This document shows, in pieces, positions 31,541-43,091 of a stretch of DNA of 64,000 bases (positions are counted from its first letter, which is position 1; the number at the start of each line of letters is the position of its first letter). Origin of the DNA: Polyporus tsugae (taxonomy: Eukaryota; Basidiomycota; Agaricomycetes; Polyporales; Polyporaceae); assembly GCA_024305745.1 (NCBI GenBank), contig JAHRBS010000007.1:806001-870000 (forward strand), read 5' to 3'. The notes under the pieces were generated by a model. It had not been told where the DNA came from. It was given only the letters and a program-made list of their open reading frames with translations, and did no database searches. The position numbers and the translations under genes are program-made.

Positions 31541-32347
31541 TACAGATCTGGGCGTTAGTCGTGATCCATCGTGCGACGAAGTCATGTTGCCCAACGACGT
31601 GGACCAAAGCAACGTGCATGTGTAAACTGTCACTTACGAGTAGTATTGAGGCAAAGAAATTGAGAGCGAGACGAAAGAGCACCTAGCAGATCACGCGTCA
31701 GCCGCTGAGGACTTCTGCCAGTGAGGTCAGATCTAGAGGTGATGACTCACTTTGTTCGGAAACCAATGTACTTGGTATCTCTAGAGTTCTGGTGCCGGTA
31801 AATCCTCAACCCGCTGGGGGATCTGCATGGGTTTGTGGAGGCTAGAGATCAAACATGTTGAACTTGCTCCGGCACTGGCAGCGTTGCCGATTGGGCGCTA
31901 GCAGTGACGCACCCAGGGGTGTCATGGGTCCTTTCATCGCTCAACCAAGGCCGCTTGAGACCGGCGAATGGCCCGGAGTACTCCCAGTTTCTGCCACCAT
32001 GCCTTCGTCCATATACTTGCGTACCTCAGCCTCCATGATTATTTTGCCAAGACTCTGAGTCTCTACCGCTCGGCCCGGCGACGGATTGTCGGGCATCGCG
32101 GAGTGTCCCGCGAACAGCACATTTCTTCCAGTTTTCCCAGACATTTCGGGTGGCGAGCTGGGCAGTAGACCGACATCGAAGTCATTAGAACTTCTTACAA
32201 TCTTCCTGCTGTGTGTACAGCCTGAGGATGCAATTGCATGAAAGAAGTTGAGGGTCAGGTGAGCCCCTTTCCATCCGCTGCCACTACTACCTAGGCCTTG
32301 CTACGCCTCCCCCGCGCTCCTACTTACGTCGTTGATTTTCGGGCGCA
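31541..32347. other. Intergenic region right of the transposon
   Basis: About 0.8 kb. The first bases after the TA (around 31550-31565, GGCGTTAGTCG) resemble the F-box 1 upstream flank (CTCGTTAGTTAG), as expected if they were once next to F-box 2. A 67-codon minus-strand frame (31941-32144) has no recognised domain. The rest is upstream of the membrane-protein gene. Confidence 0.45.
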
Positions 32348-33928
32348 ATGTCTCTGGATAACTCAACTTTCCCAGACTTTCGTGCAATCGAGCTCAACAC
32401 GCTCGCATTGGATGTCTTACGAGACGTTGCTATTAGTGCGGGAGACACAATGACCGAGATCTCGCTTTCAAGCCTATCATTCGGTGAGGATCCCTGCCTG
32501 ATCCCCTAGTAATCACCATTCTTACAAAGTCGTAGGAGTCTTGACAATCCTTGTCCTTACTTCCATCTACTTTCTCATGTCAGAAAGTGTTTGTTTCCCA
32601 GATAAACCTACGCTAATGCCTCATGACAGTTGTCGGGGATCGGTCGCACAGACCAACGTCAGGATACTCCTCCTCGGCACCGTACTCCTGTACGTGTCTA
32701 CCGCAACATATATGGCGGCGCTCATATGGGCGTGGTCGACCGGAAATCATTTAGCATCAAAGGCGACGGATGGCCTCTTCTCTCCGTCCTATGATGCCCG
32801 GGATGATATCGCTGCATTTGAACACGCAATTCACAAACAATCTTGGATGTTGACGATCGCACTCGTGGTGAATGTAAGTGTTGCCGCACTATGCGGCGCC
32901 ATGGCCCAATGGAACACCCATCTGATTATACTGCGACAGTTCGTGATCGGGGACGCAATCGTATGGTGGCGCGCATGCGTCATCTGGCAGCGCAAAGTCG
33001 TCAATTGCATCGGCCTGCTGCTACTGACTTCGACCATGAGTATGTCTTAATCGTTTTATATTTGTGTGCTCATTATGCCGCCATCTGACTCCCCCAACGT
33101 TTGTGGCATCATCGGAATGTACTACACGCCGCAAAGTCCCCAAACAACCGCACTTGTTTTCTTCATCCGAGGCAACGCATATGCCCGGGTATCCGCGTTT
33201 TTATCCCTCTCCACAAACATTGTCGCGACTTCTTTGATCGCCTATAAGGCGTGGTGCGTGCTTATAATGCTCTTCGCCCATTTCAACACTTGTTCTTATC
33301 TGGCCGGAAATCAAACAGGGAACACAGGCAATTGATGAAGCGACACTTCGCTGGAGCTGGGACTGCATCGCGGGTCCTCAAGGCACTGGCATTACTCATA
33401 GAATCGGGATGCATTTACTGTGCACTCTTGGTAACCATACTAGCTCTCGCATCGGACCTTACCAGCTTGCTCACAGCAAAACCCAGATAACTGTCATCGT
33501 CTATCAGGCGGATTCGACAACTGAAGTGGTGTTTACGACGGTTGCCGCCGACTTTACCTATGGGTGCTTCGTGCCTATCGTGGTAAGTCGTCAACTGCAT
33601 TGGCAAACGTGGCCTTCCAGTTCTCATAAAATCTGGCTACTAGGCCATCTACCCCACCATCATCGTCGTTCTAGTGGCTCTCAAACGGTCGCCTATTGAT
33701 ACCGGAGGGCTGTCACAAGTCCGTCAAGTTCATGGTCACGGTTCTGGGACGGCTGAGGGAGGCACATCCAGTACCATCGTGTTTCACCACTCCACGTTTC
33801 GCACCTCCGCTGGTGTGGAGACGAGGGGTGCAACGGAAGGAATACCAGTGGGTGATCGTAGGAGCACACACTCGCTCGAGACGTCGATGAGCGAGGGAGA
33901 GACAAAAGTCCTTGGGAATCTTGCCTAG
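32348..33928 (+). CDS. Multi-pass (about seven-segment) integral membrane protein
   Basis: Eight exons can be joined in frame (32348-32483, 32536-32578, 32630-32873, 32940-33039, 33172-33253, 33319-33430, 33508-33582, 33644-33928) to about 358 aa. Hydrophobic segments include GVLTILVLTSIYFLI, ILLLGTVLLYVSTATYMAAL, TIALVVNFVIGDAIVWWRAC, LLLLTSTM, FLSLSTNIVATSLIAYKAW, LKALALLIESGCIYCALL and AIYPTIIVVLVALKRSP. WWRAC, STNIVAT..AYKAW, ESG..Y and YPTIIVVLVALKRSP are the repeated landmarks of a large uncharacterised family of agaricomycete membrane proteins. The tail is Ser/Thr/Gly-rich and cytosolic. A short exon could be missing between 33040 and 33171. Receptor function is unproven. Confidence 0.72.
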
Positions 33929-34631
33929 CTTTTCCGCAATTCATGTTGTTATGTGTACAGTATCCAGGTGCTCGGAGCACTTCAGGCTTCATGTACTGCA
34001 GTGTTCGCACGCACCGACACCCTCTTAACGTACTTGTGGGCGAGCGGTGCTAATGCCGCCGGCGAACGAAGTCGACGACTCCAATGTGTTCCATAAGGTG
34101 CAGCCTTCCTTCCTCGAGAACAATTCAACTGTCAATTTCAGCAACGTCGATAGTCAATTGACACCGGGAACGCCTACGGCGCCGGCACCCTTCGTCAACC
34201 CTTCGTCGACGAGCGTTTGAACCTCCGTGAAAACCTCGTCGTCGCCCGCACCTCATCGCAAGGAATTATAACGGCCTGTTTTCCCTTCTTCATGGGCTAC
34301 AGAGAATTGGAAGATGGGGAGCTTGTGGGCTGCTGTGCGATATGTCGGAATGGTCGACTCGAACCAGACGGCCGAGAGTCGATGTTGATTAATCGATGGC
34401 AATCTAGTGGGGGCACTACGGGTCGGTGAGGAGTGTGAAGGGTCCCTGGTGGACCTATGCGTGTACTCTATGTACTTCGAGCCATGCCGGTATATGCAAT
34501 TGTAAGATCATTAATGACAGCAAGACAAAGCGTGCGCAAGAGAAATGATAACAGTCTAGATCGTACGCGTCATCGTAAATTCGTGGGTATATCTGGGATC
34601 ATTGAGCACCGACTCGGAGCCACCCGTCCGC
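33929..34631. other. Intergenic region between convergent membrane-protein genes
   Basis: About 0.7 kb. A 55-codon frame (34053-34220, MPPANEVDDSNVFHK onwards, ending NPSSTSV) is open but unrecognised and unsupported. No RNA gene or repeat is seen. Confidence 0.45.
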
Positions 34632-35655
34632 TCACTGCGTCTTCGTCTTCGGCGTAGCAGCAGCGCGGCCGAAGTTCTTCACCGCACGTGTGGTAAAGAG
34701 CCCGGCGAGGACGAGCGTGCAGACGGCGCGTGCCGTCTCTGTATCGACCGCCGCAACCTTCTCAGCACCAGTGGACCCGAGCCAGCCGGTCGCGACGTGA
34801 TGCGCGTCCGCCCAGAACGGTTGGGCATGCGTGAGGAACGAAAACAGCCCGGTGATGAGGGGCGCACACCAGAGGTCGGTCGTCGTCCACCCGTATGGGA
34901 GGAACTCGGAGGGGGTCGTCAGCGTAAGCGCGTATGGCTGGAAGAACGAGAAGAGGTTGGTGAAGAAGAAACCTCCGTTCGCGGTTAGCTAGCAGATGTA
35001 TGGTGAGCATGCATGGGTAGGTTCAGAACCGGAGAAACGTACCAGGGACGTAAGGAGAAGAGTCCACGGGCTCTCCTTGATGGCTGGAGAGGTGTGCTGG
35101 AGGACCATGGGCGGGATGAGGTTGCAGAGTAGGTAGGTGCGGCTGAATGCATCGAGGACGGCCAGGGAGCCTTCAAGCTCGAACGACGGGATCGGAACGG
35201 ATAGAAGCTTGTCCACCGTCGCCTGGACGGCCATATAGAATGCTGGGACAACTCCGGAGTACATGAAGGAAGGCGGGATCGCCAATGCCGGTGCTACGCA
35301 CGCAACGACCACTCAATCTCCCATAACCTCCGGAACCCAGGATTGAATGGAACTCACCCATGACGGCCTCCCCTCCATACACCACCACGAGGGCGGCAGC
35401 CGCGTCCCGGACAAAAGACCGCGGCTCGATCTCCGGGGCCGCCGCGCTGGTGCCCTTCTCGTCTGCTCTGACCGTCTTCTGCTTCAGGACATGGTCGCGC
35501 CACAACTTCTCGCGGATCTGGCGGAGCGCGATGCAAAGGCGGAACGCGGCGGCGACGTCGAGCGTGCTGAGCTGTAGGCCGAACCAGGTGAAGGGAGCCA
35601 CCGGCTGGAGGATGAGTCGGTAGGCCTCAACGATGGGGGCGAGCAGGAGAGACAT
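34632..35655 (-). CDS. Conserved fungal membrane protein of unknown function
   Basis: Three minus-strand exons (35358-35655, 35043-35293, 34632-34988) give 301 aa. The N-terminus MSLLLAPIVEAYRLILQPVA is followed by TWFGLQLSTLDVAAAFRLCI and a basic loop (LRQIREKLWRDHVLKQKTVR). Exon 2 carries APALAIPPSFMYSGVVPAFY and DAFSRTYLLCNLIPPMVLQH. Exon 3 carries LTANGGFFFTNLFSFFQPYA, WTTTDLWCAPLITGLFSFLT and ends KNFGRAAATPKTKTQ. Several of these segments are long and hydrophobic enough to cross a membrane. The NGG in a membrane segment and the overall size recall trimeric intracellular cation channels, but I cannot show homology. I do not assign a function. Confidence 0.75.
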
Positions 35656-36359
35656 GGCCGAGCTAGTGGTCGTTAAGGGCAGCGTCGGGGCACCCTAATG
35701 GTCGATAGACGCAAGAGTGTTGGGAACGTGGGTCGCCATCTCTGCGGTTAGCGCGAGCTCGAGGACAAGCCCGAAGCCGCACGCTTTCAACACTTATCGT
35801 TGCCTCAGTCAGAGTCAGTGACATATCCTAAGCACGATGCCTTGAAATAAGGGTACAATGGTGTAGTGGCTGTAATGGCCCTAAACCGGGAATGTGAGGT
35901 GGTCTAACGCTCCAACGGAATAAGTCGTCTGTGCGCTGGTTCAAGACCGTCCCCTCCAGAAAACTTGGTTACCTCGAGTCACCCGCTCCGTAAGGAATGG
36001 GTTGACCTGGTATAATATGTCCTTGACTGGCCAGGGAAGCAATTCCGCAACCTGCAGGACGTGCCGAGTTAGTCTTAGGAGATCAGGACGAGTCGTCTGT
36101 TCGCGCGGGTGGCCCGTGCCCTTCACAAACCCTTACTTTTCGTTCATTTTTGGCTGTATGATTTCGTTCCGTTTTCCTTGCACCAAAACCCAACGAACGA
36201 CACGCGCAATACAACGGAACTAGACTTGCATAAATATGCTACATATTCATTACATTACATATAATACAACGTGTTGATTTTGACCTCGGAGCACAGACAG
36301 CTCACATGGTACTGACAACGTTTTGGGGAAGGTCGAATGGATGCGCCGGGCACCCATTC
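35656..36359. other. Intergenic region with weak A-box/B-box words
   Basis: About 0.7 kb. An A-box-like word (TGGTGTAGTGG, 35859-35869) and a perfect B-box match (GGTTCAAGACC, 35938-35948) lie 68 nt apart on the plus strand, but no cloverleaf closes around them. No protein gene is seen. Confidence 0.35.
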
Positions 36360-37615
36360 TCATAGTGGCTGACGCCGTCCTGTCTTACGGATGGCCTGCA
36401 TATGCGCGTGCTCGTCAACCAGATCCTGTCCATGCTTGGCGAAGAGCCTTACGAGGGCAAGACGGTTCAGAGGGGTACCGGGAGGCTTCGCCGGCCTAAC
36501 GCAGTTGGCGGCAGCCTCGTTCAGCTTGCCCCACACGGTCCAGTCTGGGAGCCCGCAGAACTGGAGGACGAGGAGCTCGACACGGAGCCCGCCGGGGGTG
36601 TCGACGTTGATCGCCATGGCGGCGTCCTTGGTCTGTGCGGGGTGTGTGGTCAGTAACGTTCTCGCAAGTCGCGACCGCCAGGTACGAGCGCATGCTCACC
36701 TCTTGAGGGAGCTTCTTCCAGCCCTCGAGGAGCATCTGGCGCCCCGTCCGGTGGGCGTAGTACCGCCCGCAGTAGTGCCAGTTGCGGATCTTCCAGTTGT
36801 CCATCGGGCCGGGGTTGTTGAAGAGGTGGAAGGGGCCGAGCTTGTCGAGCTCGGAGCACTCGGGCGTGACCATCCACGCGAAGCCGTGCTGGCCGGTGAG
36901 CATCGCGTCCACGCCGAACGCGTTCGTGTTGTTCATGCACACGACGGGCAGCTCGAGGTCCGTGCGCGGGGGAGGCAGCGGCCGGCCGTTCGCGCGTCGG
37001 CGACGCTCCCAGGCGTCCGGCTGTGAAGGTAAAGGTAGACGAAGACGTGTGAGTGCGGGTGCTTGCACGTGAACGAAAGAAGGCGCGGCGGGTGAGAAGC
37101 GGGAGGAGAGGACGTACGAGTTCGAACCTCAGGACGTCACGCTCGTCGTCCGTAAGGTGCTGGTTCAGCCCCGTCACCTTGCAGTACTTGCGCACCGCGT
37201 CGTCGCCGAACACGACCCGCCCGGGGACGCGGTCGAGCCCGGGCCCAAGGGAGGAGGCGATCTTGTGCCCGAACTGCATGTCGTCGAGCCGGCCCGCGTT
37301 CTGCTCGCGGACCTTCCTCTCGGCGAGCTGGATGGCGAGTTCGGTCGGGGCCGTGCGCGGGTCGAACGGCGCGTGCTGGGGCGCGCTCTTGACGTTCTTG
37401 AGGTGCCGGGGGACGCCATACTCGCGGGCGCGGGGGACGTTGGGAGACTCGTCGGAAGACTTGAGGTGCTTCTTTTGCGAACGGGTGAGGGGTTGTTTGG
37501 CCTTCTCCTGGCCCTTCTTTTTGTAGGGGGAGGCGGGGGGCTGACGATGCGAGGCAGTAGGAGTGGCCGTAAGCGTATTTTGGGTGTTCGCGAAAGGTGT
37601 GCGTGTGGGTGCCAT
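36360..37615 (-). CDS. Basidiomycete protein of unknown function (DUF6697-like)
   Basis: Three minus-strand exons (37118-37615, 36700-37020, 36360-36632) give 363 aa. The N-terminal 80 residues are basic and disordered (MAPTRTPFANTQ, PYKKKGQEKAKQPLTRSQKK). The conserved half includes PDAWERRRRANGRPLP, CMNNTNAFGVDAMLTGQHGF, PGPMDNWKIRNWHYCGRYYA then HRTGRQMLLEGWKKLPQE, and GGLRVELLVLQFCGLPDWTV. The NWHYCGRYYAHR-type core with a downstream W-K pattern resembles basidiomycete DUF6697 proteins, an attribution from memory. No catalytic motif is evident. ATG at 37615 is chosen because upstream sequence in the same frame has 5'-UTR-like composition. Confidence 0.7.
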
Positions 37616-38633
37616 CGTAAGAGCGGCAAAAGGGCGGCTTCGGAGATGAAGATAGGTGAAACGAGAGCGAGCAGGAGGAGGGAGTGAGAGAAAGGTGGTA
37701 GAGAGAGATATAAAAGGATGCGTTGACTGACGGCCATGAAGCCGGCTTCTTATGGGATCGGTGAAGGAGGCTGGCACTTGTGGTTGACAACGATCGGTCC
37801 AGGGGCCCTCGGGAGTCGGGGCTGACATTTGATCCCAAACGAGTTCCAGTCGGTCAAGGGGAGGAGTGTAGTCGGCTTTTTATACTACACAATAGTCAAT
37901 ATCCTCCAAATGAGAAGTCAGTCTCTGGGGCACCCGTAGCAAAGGGATGGTTAGATGTTCTTACTATCAAACGGCGGCAGCCCCAGGACACAACGCTAGA
38001 GACATTCAGACTCGCGTGTGGAGAGGCTGGCGTATTTCGGAGATCAGGATAAAGGCCCAGCCATATCGCAACATGAAGCTTGGTGATCTTGTCCGTGTCC
38101 TGGACAAGGAGTATCCGTCGTGTAACTACTGGCAGCGGCGCATACCGTTACTACGATCGTATCGCGCGCATACTAGTACCAGTTCGAACGAAGTAGCTTT
38201 CCTGAAGTTGCCTCATACCTTGCAAGTAGAGCTGACGGAACGCTTCCCGCAGTGTGTAGGAATTCCTCGTTGCCCGAGTCTCCCCGGCTGGTTGGTCACC
38301 GTCGAAAAGTCGAGACGAAGGCCCATCATAAAGCTAGGCTAGGACGGGCCGCAGATTGCCGGCCCGCAGTGACGCGTTGTGGATAACGGGCGCTAAACGG
38401 CGACTTCAAGGGATCAGTGCTACCAATCCACAGGTCTTGGTACTCGACCACTATATACCTTCCCTGACGAGACTTCTCTCCGTCTATTAATATCGCTACG
38501 CCTATCGCGACATACTGCGTACGCTCCTGGGCTTTTGAACCACATCTTATCTCACTCTGAATGAGCCTCGGGCACTGAAGCTTGTTCGGTTACTCACTGA
38601 GGCTATTTGGACGACAGTCGACCAGCCCCGACG
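37616..38633. other. Divergent intergenic region
   Basis: About 1 kb between the unknown minus-strand gene and the plus-strand ITFG1-like gene. GAGATATAAAAGG near 37706-37718 (TTTATATCTC on the minus strand) is a possible TATA element. A 131-codon plus-strand frame (37947-38342) has no recognised motif. Nothing else can be supported. Confidence 0.45.
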
Positions 38634-41559
38634 ATGAGGACCTCATGGAAGTCGGAGATACGGGGCTCCCTTCTTGCGACACTGCTATATGCGTTACCAA
38701 GCTTTGCAATTTGGCCGTTCCCTCCGAAGCGGTTTAGTGGGAATGCGCTTCTCAGCGCGGGATCTATGGGGGTGGGTTCTGACATGACGGTAGTCGCGTT
38801 TGGGGACTTCAACGGCGACCAGTTGTGAGTGTTCATCGAGAGGTTCAAGAGTATGCTTGTTAAGCCTCGATGCAGTCTGGATCTCTTGACGCTTGGGCAA
38901 GACCACCAGACCCTGACTGTCTACCTCTGGAATCATGGTAAGCTCTCGCGTTCATGCTATGCCGCAGCGTCCCCTCACTCGCGCAGAGCAATACACCTTC
39001 AGCAAGTCGACATCTTTCAAACATCCCCAGAAAGTGTACAATGTCATACCTGGAGACTTCACGCAGGATGGGAGGCTGGACTTGCTCGTGTACGGCCAAT
39101 CCTCCAAGTCGGGAGAATTGTCAATACAGCTTTACACGGCGCAACCACAAGGGGGTTTTAGTGAGTCTATACCAATATCCGCTCCCGCCCTACTCCTCAA
39201 CCGAAGATAGACGGCGACGCTGTATCCGCACCCGCATCTGTGCTCGCACAACCGGTACCCGTGGATACCAACGGAGACCTCAAGATCGACCTTTTTGGTA
39301 TCCCCTCACCACAGCCTTCATCTTCACCATTCAGAGTCTGGCAGAACGTATGGAACGTTTCAAATTCGCATTCAACTATCTTCAACACGTGCGCGAAAAC
39401 CTTTGTTGTGTATATGCGGCATGACTGACACCATTCTGCGTTTCTGCAGCGTCACTCCGAAGTTCTCGGGGTCCCAATGCACGCTCGCCAATCCCCATAG
39501 CAATGCCGCCATTGACCTCAATGGAGACTGCTTAGCAGGTTCGTACCATGCAACTTAAGCAAGGACATCGGTTGGGTATGTCTGCCCCAAGGAGACTATC
39601 CTGTTCGGACAATTGTCTGGACAGGGCGGTTGCGGAGCCATCACGGCTCATGGCGTTGCCACGTTATGGACCTGCGTTATCGAGGTCGTAGTCCTGTGGG
39701 TAAATACCATGAACGTGACTCTTCCTTGGTAGTGATACACTTGGGTCTCCCGCGCTTGTATCCGTACTTCACTTCGCAGGTACGTGCCTGGGCGAATACG
39801 GGCACAAGTACGGTTCTCTATGCACGTTTCTAGCGTTGAGTTACCGTGCAGTTTGATATTTACTGACTTCGTTTCAGACCTTTTCCTCGTCTGCCAGGAT
39901 GGCTCCGGCTCGAAATTCTTCCAAATCTGGGTGAACGCGAAGGACAGTGGGTTTATCATGACACAGCAGGGCAGCCTTCCAACTGGCACCCAGGCGATCT
40001 CTTTTGCTGATATCGGTAGGCACTTACTCCCTCGCGTCGCCTGTGATTATATGCCCATTGTGGTTCAACAGATCGAGATGGCACGCTCGACATGCTCTTT
40101 GCGACCTGTTCCTCCGTCTCGTCCTCCACTGGCATCGGGTCGACATGCTCGATCAATATCGCGTACAACAAGCAGCTCCCACTCTGCACGTCCGCCTCCG
40201 GACCGAACGTGGCGAATGGGAAGCGTGTATGCCGTCCGCCAAGCGACCTGTGCACGGCTGATCCTGACTTCCGCTTCGACCTGCGCGAAAGCCCTGAGAA
40301 TGATGTAAGTCCCCGTTTGCTGCCGTGTGCTCGCCACCTGCCATTTATTGATACTGACCGTGCCGCAGGCTTTCGTTCGCGTCCCTCTATCTGACATCTT
40401 CCCACCGACCAAGGATTCTCCGAACGCGCCAGGTCTCCTAGTCATGGACACCACCCAGGACCCGCCGATTCCGGTGCCTATCAAGTTGGGGGACATAAAC
40501 CAAGATGGTTTCCCCGACATCCTTGCAATCGTCGCGACGGGGAGCGGTTCGCATCGACAGGGCACACCGAACTTGGTGATGTCTGTTCCATGCGATAAGG
40601 GCGTGGCGGGTTGTTCTGGGCCCGGAGGCGGAAGAAGGGGCTGGAAGGCCATCAAGAAGGACGCAGACCCCCTGCTCAGCATCCAAGATGCGAAGAGCGC
40701 GGCGTTCCTGGACATGGACGAGGACGTGAGTCCGGGGTCCCTTTTAGGTGGGGAGCTTGACTAACGCTGCGCGCGCGCATAGGGCACGCTCGACATCATG
40801 GTGCAACGGACCGGGGAACAGGGACAGGGGAACGTCCTCTTCGTGCAGAACAACTTCTACTATGACGCGTTCTTCTTGAAGGCCATCGTCCTGAACGGAG
40901 CGTGCGGTAGCGGTACCTGCCCCGCCAGCAATGGCATTAATAAGTACCATGTGAGTACATTCATCGTTCACAGTGCATCGCTATCCTGACTTCGTTTACA
41001 GCCGTATGGTGTCAGTTACTCCGGAGCGACATACAAGTACACTGTCCTGGACACGTCCGGCCAGCGGTCTGCAGCTCAAGGTAGGCGTCCGCATTTCGTA
41101 CACCCGCTCATAACTAACTTTGTCGTATTACAGTTGGACAGATGCCGCAGGCTGCATACCAGTCATTGCTGACGCCATATGCATACTTCGGGCTTGGCCG
41201 CACGAACAACTATATTGAGAACCTCTTTGTTGGATCGACAAAGCATACCGATCAGCACTACATCAACATGGAGGGTGTTATCCCCAACTCCAAGGTCGTC
41301 ATCATCCCCCCAATAGAAGGCGAATCCTGGAGACGGGAGCTCTATCTTCGACCCGGAGAGTGGATTCCCTGGGTTACTGTGACGGTCGTTGTGTCGCTTA
41401 TCCTTCTGGCGATCATCGGGCTCGTGCTTCACTTGAACGAGAAGGTACGTTCCGATATCCGGGAGACGGCAAGCTTCGACTTACCCATTTAATTTTTAGA
41501 GGGAAGACGAGCTCGAGCGGAGACGGGCATCGCACCACATCAACTTCGACGCGCTATAG
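38634..41559 (+). CDS. ITFG1/T-cell immunomodulatory protein homolog, FG-GAP repeat membrane protein
   Basis: Twelve exons (38634-38824, 38876-38937, 38987-39160, 39211-39388, 39450-39538, 39878-40015, 40072-40304, 40369-40725, 40783-40950, 41002-41080, 41134-41444, 41500-41559) give 679 aa. A hydrophobic N-terminus (GSLLATLLYALPSFA) serves as signal peptide. At least seven Ca-binding-loop FG-GAP repeats are visible: GDFNGDQFLDLLTL, GDFTQDGRLDLLVY, DTNGDLKIDLFG, DLNGDCLADLFL, DRDGTLDMLF, DINQDGFPDILA and DEDGTLDIMV, implying a beta-propeller ectodomain. One membrane helix (WVTVTVVVSLILLAIIGLVL) precedes a short cytosolic tail ending SHHINFDAL. That tail resembles the FHFDAM end of animal ITFG1, a strong ortholog clue. 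Function in fungi is not established. Confidence 0.92.
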
Positions 41560-41684
41560 CATACATTGTGGTTTCTGTGCTTTATTTCTGTTCTTTGTAT
41601 CTTCCCCCGGAACACTATGTATACACCAGTCTATCTTATGAGCATACAATGGTCAACGATACACACAAAACAGACAGGCACTGA

Positions 41685-42901
41685 CTACTGGTCCGTGAGC
41701 TCCCACGCCGATCCGTTCTGCTCGACCGTCCCGTCCGCAACAAGCTTCCTCAGGTGCAGCTCGACGCTGTGCGCTGCTGGGCCCCAGAGCTCCTTCGGGT
41801 ACTTCGCGTAGATGACCGCGACAATCTTCTCCGTCGTCCACCCGGCGTCGAAGCCGTCCAGCTCCTGCTGGAGGACGCGGAGCACCTGCTCCTCACGCTC
41901 GACACGGTGCTTGAGGTACGTCGTCACCTTCGCGAGGCCCTCGGGGACGACGGGGCCGTGCCCCGGATAGACGGTCTGGTAAAGCGGCTCGCCGGACCCG
42001 TCCGAGCCTGCGGGGCTGGGGCTGGCGAAGTCGATCATCTTGCGGAGGCTCGCCATGTACTTGCCGAGGTCCTCGAAGACGGACGTGCCGTGCCCCAGGA
42101 CGGTGTCCGCCGTGAAGAGCGCGCGGTCGGGCGGGTAGTAGAGGCACAGGGAGTCGTCGGTGTGCCCGGGCGTGTGGATGACGTGGAGAGCCGAGCGTTC
42201 CGGGTCTGAGAGATCACCGGGGGAGATGAGTGTGACTGGGAGCGTGTCTGAGTCGGAGAGGTCGTGGACCGAGTTGCCGGACGCGGTGGGGGTGAACGAG
42301 CCCGGCTCGAGGCGGTCTATCAGGGCTACAAACCGCGGGTCGGGAGAGGGCAGGGGTATCTTGTGGACGCGAGGGGGGCGATAGGGCGTGGTGGGCGCGG
42401 GCTGCTGGGTATCCCAGAGATTGCGGAGGAGAGCGAGGACGGACGGGAGGCCCTCGGTGTGGTCGTGGTGTCTATGAGTGAGAATAACGTCTGATATATG
42501 CGACTCTGAGGGATTGTGCTCCAGCGTGGGGTCTGTAAGGGCTTGTTGGAGGTAGGGAATGTATTCTTCTCGGCCTTCGCCGGTGTCTACCAGGATGTAG
42601 GGGTTGCGTTCTCCCAAGAGATAGGTATTTGTTCCTTTGGTGCATGTCAGTATCATACTAATGCATATTTCGGTGCTATATACCCTGCAGGGAGAATTTT
42701 CCTGGGTTCTACGGGGGAGTTAGCACCCTATCAGTACGTCGTGTTCAAATTACCATGAATCGTACGACCAGTTTACTCACCTGCCCAAGAATTCTAGTTA
42801 CGGTCTTGCTCAGCTGTGAAGCACGTCAGTCACTTGAAACACCTCTCTACTGTTAGAACTCATACCCGAGCAATCGATGGGAGAGATTCCAATACCTCCA
42901 T
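41685..42901 (-). CDS. LACTB2-like metallo-beta-lactamase-fold hydrolase
   Basis: Four minus-strand exons (42866-42901, 42781-42813, 42684-42708, 41685-42634) give 347 aa starting MEVLESLPSIARLSKTVTRI. The spliced reading LGQNPGKFSLQGTNTYLLG reproduces the LACTB2 N-terminal signature, which an unspliced start would lose. The zinc motif is THRHHDH (His85, His87, Asp89, His90), followed by HTPGHTDDSLCLYYPPDRAL, FTADTVLGHGTSVFEDL and the later YPGHGPVV. A C-terminal winged-helix-like region (HSVELHLRKLVADGTVE) is typical. Animal LACTB2 is a mitochondrial single-strand endoribonuclease; some fungal relatives act as thioesterases in polyketide clusters, but no polyketide synthase is near. It is divergent to CWC22 with 190 bp between starts. 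Confidence 0.92.
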
Positions 42902-43091
42902 GGTGGTGGTGGTCAAGCCGGTCAAGGCCCATACGAAATCACGCAAGCTGGAGTCCAATCTACTCAAGATTTCCAAATCGGGACGTGGGCGCTCAGCGTC
43001 ACCGGCTCATTACATAAGCGAGCGGCCATGTTTGCGCAGAGGCGTGCTGGTCAGCGGCTAAGTGTGCTCTCTCACTTGGACGACGACCAGG
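42902..43091. promoter_or_regulatory. Bidirectional promoter, LACTB2-like / CWC22
   Basis: Only 190 bp separate the two divergent ATGs, so core promoter elements must be shared or overlap. I see no clear TATA box. Confidence 0.6.
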
